64,000 nt of DNA from Guyanagaster necrorhizus (lineage: Eukaryota; Basidiomycota; Agaricomycetes; Agaricales; Physalacriaceae): the NCBI RefSeq assembly GCF_019112545.1, contig NW_025064907.1:482631-546630 (forward strand), written 5' to 3'. Below the pieces are notes generated by a model. The model worked only from the letters and a program-made list of their open reading frames with translations. It had not been told where the DNA came from and did no database searches. The stretch's first letter is position 1. Every line of letters starts with the position of its first letter. This document shows positions 57,347-64,000 of the stretch, piece by piece. A program made the position numbers and the translations under genes.

Positions 57347-60300
57347 TGTTGAGCATCTCGAGGTAACCATTGTGCGTATCATGAGGCAAGAGCTTAGTGA
57401 ACATATCTGCAGGGTTTGCGTTCCCTCGAACAAACTCGACACGTAATTCACCATCCTTCATGAGCTCTCTAATGAAATGCTCTCAAATGCGGATATGCTT
57501 GACTTTCTGATGGGACCGTGTGTTTGTTGTTAATGCTACAGCACCCTGGTTGTCACCGTACAATACACCGAGGTGAGGCTGAGGTAGTTGGACCTCATCC
57601 ATCCAAGACAATATCCACATCATCTGTTGCACTGCACAAGTAAGGGAAATGTATTCAGCCTCGACAGTGGACAGGGCGATGGTAGCCTGATGCTTTGAGC
57701 TCCAGCAAATCGGACCACCCGCCATGGTGAAGACATAGCCGGACGTCGAATGAGTCATGTCCCTACAACCCCCATAGTCTGCATCTACAAATCCAACAGG
57801 TGTTAATGGCTGCTCATGCGAGAAGGAGATACCAAGGTCCATTGTCTCCTTTATATACCCAAGAACATGTATTAATGCTTTCCAGTGCTCTATTCCTGAG
57901 TTAGACTGGAAGCAAGCGAGCAGGCTTACAGGAAAGCACAAGTCGGGATGAGTTGCAAGCTGTCCCCACATAACATGGCCTAGCAGTCGTCAGTATGGGA
58001 ATCTTTCCATAGCATCCTTCTCTGCTTGGGTATTCAGAGACTGTGACATGTCGAGTACGATTCTAACAGGTAGGGGGGTGGTCCATGATCATATGTATCC
58101 AAGGTTGAAGTCCAAAAATACATTCTCCCAATATGGATGCTGCGAGAAGGTGATGGTGCCAGCCTCAAGGTCTTGTTCAATCTTCATCCCCAGAAAGTAA
58201 CGGTTCTCCCCCATATCGGTGAGCTCCCATTTCTCCTCTAATTCCTTCTTCCATCGGCTTGCCTCCTCTGTAGTCGATGATGCTCCCCACACATCATCAG
58301 TGTAAGTGTCTGTGATGGTATACTCATCTCCAGGCTTGCCAATGGTGCGTACACATGGGTCTGCCTTTGATGCACAGTATCCAAGGTCTTCGTAGGTTTT
58401 CTCAAGCATCTCAAACCAATCATGGCCACCCTGCATAGTCCCATAAATAGTATGGACAAGTTTGCACACCTTATCCTCTTGTCCTTCGACTACGTACCCT
58501 GGGGGCTGACGCATATAGATGTCTTCTTTTGTCTCACTATTCAAGTATGCCGAAATGAAGTCCACTTGCCATAGGACAAGATTGAGCTTTGCTGCAACAG
58601 CAGCCGACATCCGTACAGATTCGAGATGGGTCACCACAGCCCAAGTGTCGTTATAGTCGAGTCCATACTGTTGAGTATAGCCCTTCCCAATGAGCCTCAC
58701 CTTGTCCCTGATCCAGTTACCATCGCCATCCCATTTCATACCATAGACCCATTTACAATCTATCACGTTCACTCCTACTGGTCTGTCGACTAGGTCCCAC
58801 GTATGCTTCGTCATATGCATTTGGTATTTCACATCCATAGCTGCCTTCCATCGCTCTTCATCAACACGCAGTGCATCTTGATGATTTCGTGGGATGTATG
58901 AGTCAGGTGGATTACCAGAAGCCATTGAAGCACATGGCTGTTTGCTGTTGGTTGCCCAGTCATTTCCACTTGCATGGGCCTCAGCCTCTTGTTGCTTTGA
59001 CATCAGAGATTTGGCAGCATCAGCACTGGGACGCATTAAGCGCGTTGATCAGCGAAGAGTTGGTTCTGTGGAAGCATCTAGCATTTGCTCAGTTGGCTCA
59101 GTTGGCATAAGCATCTCGGTATGAGTAGAAGTAGTGAGTGCAGGTTTGTCCTCCATCTCCCTCACACTTCGGTGTGCTGGTCCTTCATCAAAGATGACAT
59201 CACGAGACACAAACACATATCCCGATTGATCAAGTACATGGTAATTGGACCCTGAGTATCCCAGAAAGGTGCATTTCTTTGATCGATCATCGAGTTTGCT
59301 TCCGCCATCTACCAAAACCCCACCAGCTATAGGTTTCTTTGCCCAGCAAGTGGATCTGAACACTCATAAAAATCCCATGTTCTGTCGTCGCTTTGAGAAA
59401 CCCTCTGCTAGTACTACTCCAGGATGGCGACTCGAAGGAACAAGGTTTCGTGTGAAGATTGACATAGAGGCAGCCTCAGCCCAGTAGCAGTCAGCGAGGC
59501 CAGAGTCACTTAGTAGAGCTCTTGTATCCTCCATAGTGGTGCATAGGGCACGTTCAGCTAATCCATTCTGGGCTGATGAGTGGGGTGCGGTTAATTCCAG
59601 GATGATCCCATGCTCCTCGCAATATTGTTTCCACTTTACCCCTGCAAAAGCATGATCAGCACGTATACGCTTAAGCTTTCGGCCAGTCTGAGTCTCAGCC
59701 ATGCGCCTGTATCTGTCAAAAGCAGCCACGGTAGTGTTATCTGCTTTGTCTGCCAGGAATTCCCCCATCTTGAACGATGTACCACTATCGACGAATATCA
59801 TCATATAAGTCTTTCCACTCGGTGATGCCATTCGAGACGGTCCCCACATATCTGTTGCAACAAGCTCCAGTGGGTCGACATTGGGATCGGTGGGCTCATC
59901 AAAGGGATGACGAGCATGTCTCGCTAGAATACAGTCCTCGCAGCATCCCTGGATAGGCTCTGAGGTAATTTCCAAGCCATCCACCAGCCTTTTTGATGTC
60001 ATCTCCTCGATTTTTGCAGGGCTCATGTAGACAAAACGATGGTGCCAAGTACTCAGTGAAGTGGGAGATGAGCGGGATGCCATAGCTTGGGGGCTAGGTG
60101 CAGCATCCAGCATATACATGCCATCCGAGCCTCGCCCAGCAAAGATCTCTTTACCAGACTTATCCTGGACAACTGCACAGCCATCAGAGAACACAGTTGA
60201 CAACCCAGCCTTGTCTAAGGCGCTTATGGAGATGAGATTTGCGGTGAGTGAAGGTGAATGCAAGGCATTTTTGAAGGTGAGCTTAACATCTCTTCCATTC

Positions 60301-61727
60301 AGTCTGAAGACCTTTGTTGCTGTACCCTGGCCCAGGATCTCGAACGTTCCCTTTCCCTCAACTGCAGATGAGCCAGTACGGAAAGCTACTGGTGTATACT
60401 CTGTGAAGTCATCACGATTCCTGAAGAAGTAGTCGCTCACGCCAGAATCCATGAAGGTTAGAGTGATGGCTGGGGTACGGCCTTCGAACGTAGTCATGAC
60501 AAAGGCTGTTGTAGCAGGGTCAGCCTCGCATGTAAAGTGTCCTACATTCTCAATATTGGCCTTGCTAGTGTCTATACTCTTGACAGAAGATATCTCATCG
60601 TCTCCAGCAACATCTTCATCATCAGAGTCATCGACGTCAGTGAGAGGAGGCATTTCGAGGTCTGTCTCTTCTTCAACCTTCGACATCAATATAGTGTTGC
60701 TCTCTGTTTCATCCCAGCGCCAGAAGGAATGGGTACCATTCCACTCGTATATCCTCTCGCCAGTGCTGCCATCCTCAATTACAATGCTGTCATCATCACG
60801 ATCGGCTTCCACTGTAGTAGCACGTGCAGCAAGTACAAAATGCCTTGTAGTATCGGCCATGGTGTTCGAGATTGCCTGGTTTGCACGGTGAGGTTGGCCG
60901 AAGTTGGCAGGGAATTGTCCCTCCTTTCCCCCTCCTGGCCAATAACAATTCTTGGTGGTGTGCCTAGTCTTATCACAGGCCTTGCAATCTGGATTACGAC
61001 ATCCACGTACCACAACAGAGGTTCCGACTCCAGCCGCAAGTGCTTGGGAGTTGGCAGGACCTTTACCCGCTGCATGAAGCATGGCGGCATGGGTTTGGAG
61101 ATGGGAAAACACATCAGAGGACGTTGGCATGCCGTATAAACTTGAGAGGATAGGCATCCAGTGATCAGTCGGGATTATCGAGCGAATAATTATTCTCTTG
61201 AACTCCTGATCACTCAATGCTGTGGTTCAGAGGTCATTCACAGCTCGTCGTTTCATGCGCAGGTCGGCGACGTGGATATTGATGTCACTGTTCCCGTCAA
61301 ACTTCGCCGCATTCAGCAATGCCTCAGCCTCGGAAAGGGCCATATCCGTTTTCTTTGCGTGTTCCGCAGCAACGGAGTCCCAGCATTCCTTTGCCGTTCC
61401 GTCAGTCTTGACTCCTAGACCAATGGGGTCAAGAACGTTGAGGACGATGTTCGAGTGGGCGAGCTGATCACGAAAGACCCACTCGTCATACGAGGGAGAG
61501 GATGAGTATATGGGAGTAGGGTCTGGTGGGAGGGGTGTGGTAGTAGCCATGGCTGTGGTAGTGGTGGCGGGGATGGCAGGACAGACAGTAGTTCCTGCAA
61601 TGTATCCCCATAGGCCTTTTCCCTTCAGTAACTCAGTAAGTTGGAGTTTCCATGAGGCGTAGTTCTTTCCATTGAAATGGCTACTCGTGTCAGGGAGGAT
61701 AGTGACTCCCGACATCGACAACATCAT
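57347..61727 (-). pseudogene. Copia gag-pol (broken by a few stops)
   Basis: Starts near 61727 (MSGVTILPDTSSHFNGKNYA). A TGA at 61229-61227 is followed by open frame to 59364 with a CX2CX4HX4C knuckle (CKACDKTRHTTKNC), protease (FMDSGVSDYFF), the pre-integrase zinc region (WHHRFVYMSP ... CEDCILARH) and integrase core (DMWGPSRMAS ... FVDSGTSF). After two more TGA stops (59366-59364, 59051-59049) comes RT (58995-58089: VDFISAYLNSE, MRQPPGYV, active site TYTDDVWG). RNase H follows (57971-57483: GFVDADYGGCRD, STVEAEYI, LYGDNQGAVAL), ending near 57347 with MFTKLLPHD. Only scattered nonsense changes separate it from an intact frame. Confidence 0.9.
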
Positions 61728-61836
61728 TTAGGGGTGTGGTGTAAAGTGGTGAGAGTAGTGGTATGGTATAAATTCAAGCAGTAAGTTAAGTCGAAATTCC
61801 ATTGCATATTCTTCTTGACTGAGTAGTTATAGGCAA

Positions 61837-61851
61837 CGGGGCCTCATAACC
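61837..61851 (-). other. Copia primer-binding site, half-tRNA type
   Basis: On the minus strand GGTTATGAGGCCCCG directly follows the 5' LTR. Its complement CGGGGCCTCATAACC resembles the anticodon arm of initiator tRNA-Met (GGGCTCATAACCC), not a tRNA 3' end. Drosophila copia is known to use a 5' fragment of initiator tRNA-Met in this way. Confidence 0.7.
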
Positions 61852-62040
61852 TATTGACAGAAGAATATATGTGAGTATCTCAGTCGGGCACAACGTGGGT
61901 GAAGCGACTGAGGCATACAGATAGGAATGGCTGGACTATATAGGTGATCGGGAAACGACAGGAGGTGTAAGTATATATAAGGCAAATAGAGCGAGTGATC
62001 AAAAGTAAGATAAGATGAAACGTACGGATATCCTCCAACA
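61852..62040 (-). repeat. Copia 5' LTR, 189 bp
   Basis: Plus-strand reading TATTGACAGAAG ... CCTCCAACA, then GAAGT target duplication. Differences from the other LTR include one long indel and about ten transitions. Confidence 0.92.
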
Positions 62041-62045
62041 GAAGT

Positions 62046-62365
62046 TTCCAAGTAGCAAGACAAATTCAAGGTAATGCTTCGCTTGCAGGTTAATCCAGCT
62101 AAACCTCTCATCGCTGCATTATTCGATGATTCTGCAAAGATCGCTAGACAAGATTGAAAATGTGGATTTTTCTTGCCCACCGAGAATACCTGAGCCAGAG
62201 AAAAGAACATACTCACTATTCTATGCAGCGCACAATTTCGACCGACACCAGGACTAGAATACGCCGGGCGCGTCGACAGGGTGCGGAGGTTCGGGCCGAG
62301 AGCCTCGTGGTCATTTTTTCGACACGGAGCGCTGCCTTTCCTTGATCACTGGCACCGATCACGAC
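62046..62365 (+). promoter_or_regulatory. Upstream region of the importin gene
   Basis: About 320 bases between the copia target duplication and the start codon. A clear TATA box was not seen. The insertion of copia at 62041 has moved whatever lay further upstream 5 kb away, so this stretch is all that remains of the proximal promoter and 5' leader. Confidence 0.5.
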
Positions 62366-64000
62366 ATGGACCCAGTCGTCCCTCCAGAAATCACTGCTGA
62401 ACTGACTCAGATACTCTCTAATCTCGTACTGGGTGACAATGAGATCAGATCCAAGTCGGTTTTCTTGTCTATTTCACTAATTGGTGCTAACTTAGACAAT
62501 ACTGTAGCGCTGAGCAAACTGTCAACGACCGCCTGGCCCACACACCAGAGATCTATCTCCTCGCATTAGCTCAGTTCTCGATTGTAGCAGATACAGAAGT
62601 GGTACGTGACAATTTCCCTGCATGTGTGGCGACTTGCTGGAATGTCATCTAGATGCGTTCTTTTTCACTCGTTCTCCTTAGAAGACTGCTTTTTCGTCAG
62701 TCACAAGCGAGCTCGCCGACACATCCACGCCTCACTTTGTATGACCACCTGTCGTCACAAACGCTGACTACCCTCGAGCGGCTCCTCCTGCACTCCCTTT
62801 CCCACGAGCCGTCATCAGTGGTCCGCCGGAAATCCGTGGACTCGGTATGTGATCTCGCAAACCAGGGCATGTCTCGGGGCCGACCATGGCATGCATTACA
62901 AGCTCAGGTATTTTCTATGGCACGAGATCATGACCCTTCCATGCGGGAAACAGCCTATCGTGTCTTCTCCGGCTGTCCAAATCTTGTCATGGACCTCCAG
63001 ACGGATGCTGTGCTCAACGTCTTTAGAAATGGCTTGCAAGATCCATCATCTATCGATGTTCGACACACAGCTCTCTTAGCATCTGTGGCGTATCTTAATG
63101 CAGCAGATCCAACACAGCTTGCCCAATCGTTATCGCTAATGTATCCCATCCTCGAGACACTACCATCTACACCCCATCGACACCTTACTTCCCTTTTGAC
63201 CGCATTGCACCCTCTATGCTCCACACATCCTACACTTTTTTCAATCCACCTACCGGCGTTATTGTCCTTCCTTCCTTCTTTAGTTCTGCCGGTTGCTGAC
63301 AGTGGCCCAACCCCAACGATGAAGCAACCATTCACATTTCCTCCTTCGTCATCAACGCAAGGAAAAGACCCTGAGGAAGATGACGAGGATATCAAGACCC
63401 TGAGACTCGCTGCCTTGGAGATGATGGTTAGTCTAACGGAAGCCAAGCCGAGCATGGTCAGGAACGTCGAGGGGTGGGTAAGATTACTCGTCCGCGCTTG
63501 TCTCGAGGGTATGGGCGAGTATGATGATGACGAGGACAGTACTCTGGAGTGGCTCAAAGAAGACGTAAGTTTGTGGTTTTATCGCCTCTGGCTGTTCTTC
63601 CCGGCTGAAGAAGAACAATTTGCTTTACATAGCCATCTGCAGGAACAACGGAAGCAGATGACGCTGCACCTGCTCTATATGAACATTCTCTTGATCGCGT
63701 CGCTTGCGCGTTGGGAGGGAACGCAGTGCTTCCACCAGCATTTCAATATATTCCTTCCATGCTTGCGAGCTACGATTGGAGGGCTAGGCATGCGGGTCTT
63801 ATGGCTATTGCGGCCATTGCAGAAGGCACCGGAAAAGTAATGAATTATCAGCCATCTCGAACGTGTCATTTTTGACATATAGTATCTTCCAGACCATGCA
63901 GAACGAGTTGACCAAAGTGGTAGGGTAGGTGCGTTTGATTGTGATGTACTGGTGTCATTATGACTCTTCCGTCTATTATATAGGCTTGTAACCCCGATGT
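62366..64000 (+). CDS. Importin-beta family karyopherin (Kap121/PSE1/IPO5 type), 5' part
   Basis: Nuclear transport receptor built of HEAT repeats. Start ATG 62366 (MDPVVPPEITAELTQILSNL). Exons: 62366-62454, 62508-62601, 62653-63564, 63633-63836, 63893-63924, and from 63984 past the window end; all introns are GT-AG, 51-68 bases. Spliced sequence shows FSLVLLRRLLFRQS, SVVRRKSVDSVCDLANQG, EMMVSLTEAKPSMVRNVEGW, ACLEGMGEYDDDEDSTLEWL, then ALYEHSLDRVACALGG, YIPSMLASYDWRARHAGLMA and NELTKVVGLVTPM. These blocks are diagnostic of the Kap121/importin-5 group. The acceptor of intron 3 is TTACATAG (63632), not the later CTGCAG (63642), because only the former keeps the conserved frame. No damage is seen. 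The C-terminal half is outside the window. Confidence 0.92.

Larger units (their letters stand above)
57074..62040 (-). mobile_element. Ty1/copia retrotransposon
   Basis: LTRs at 57074-57314 (241 bp) and 61852-62040 (189 bp) with perfect GAAGT target duplications (57069-57073, 62041-62045). On the minus strand the LTR runs TGTTGGA ... TCAATA. A half-tRNA-type primer site (61851-61837) abuts the 5' LTR and a GGGGGAG purine tract abuts the 3' LTR. The domain order (gag, protease, integrase, RT, RNase H) is that of copia. A handful of stops, mostly CGA to TGA, make it recent but inactive. It sits about 320 bases upstream of the importin gene start. Confidence 0.95.

Noticed and set aside
58871..61467. 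Several plus-strand frames of 70-200 codons opposite copia pol
   Set aside because: All lie antisense to conserved copia domains and have no features of their own.
62955..63557. A 200-codon minus-strand frame opposite the importin exon
   Set aside because: The plus strand has conserved importin blocks and proper splice sites; this is a shadow.

Overview
The window reads as a scaffold piece from a filamentous basidiomycete, most likely an Agaricomycete. The evidence is short GT-AG introns (48-68 bp) in the host genes, two F-box-like genes of the type that is multicopy in Agaricomycetes, chromodomain Ty3/gypsy elements, and CpG-biased decay of the repeats. I cannot name the species. There are two N gaps (20661-20995 and 36373-36712).

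Positions 1 to about 50,610 are a nested graveyard of retroelements. The oldest recognisable host of insertions is a LINE on the minus strand, now in three pieces (50315-50015, 32094-31909, 15509-12525); its ORF1 frame reads through cleanly once the insertions are set aside. Element B (15510-31908, +) and element D (32095-50014, -) sit in the LINE. Element C (15799-23875, +, a different chromovirus family) sits inside B's 5' LTR with a GAACC target duplication. Element F (36289-44224, +) sits inside D with a TGTTC duplication. A 1,860-bp LTR-like unit ('LTR-X', 48086-49945) sits in D's 5' LTR with an ACGG duplication. To the left are element A (1-8266, +, cut by the window edge), a second LTR-X copy (8322-10252) carrying a solo LTR (9000-9457), and a badly decayed gypsy remnant G (10253-12524). 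A, B, D, F and G are one Ty3/gypsy family with gag, protease, RT, RNase H, integrase and chromodomain recognisable but broken by stops, many of them CGA to TGA.

Positions about 50,610-64,000 are host-like sequence without CpG depletion. There are two minus-strand F-box-like genes (51227-52087; 55152-56003 with a 48-bp intron), a 3-kb unresolved stretch between them, a minus-strand Ty1/copia element (57074-62040, GAAGT target duplication), and the 5' part of an importin-beta gene (Kap121/PSE1/IPO5 type) from 62366 to the window end, with six introns.

The most interesting signals are these. (1) In both chromovirus families, the sequence just after the 5' LTR is complementary to a stretch of the LTR that starts exactly 34 nt after the T of the TATA box. 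This is the arrangement expected for Tf1-type self-priming, and the two arms covary between copies. (2) Element C carries a long, intron-containing gene antisense to its genomic RNA, encoding a coiled coil and a Zn(II)2Cys6-like cysteine cluster. (3) The gag of A, B and D begins with a conserved predicted membrane helix, which F has replaced. (4) The two LTRs of C differ almost only by transitions at CpG sites. (5) The copia element has a primer site resembling the complement of the initiator-tRNA anticodon arm.
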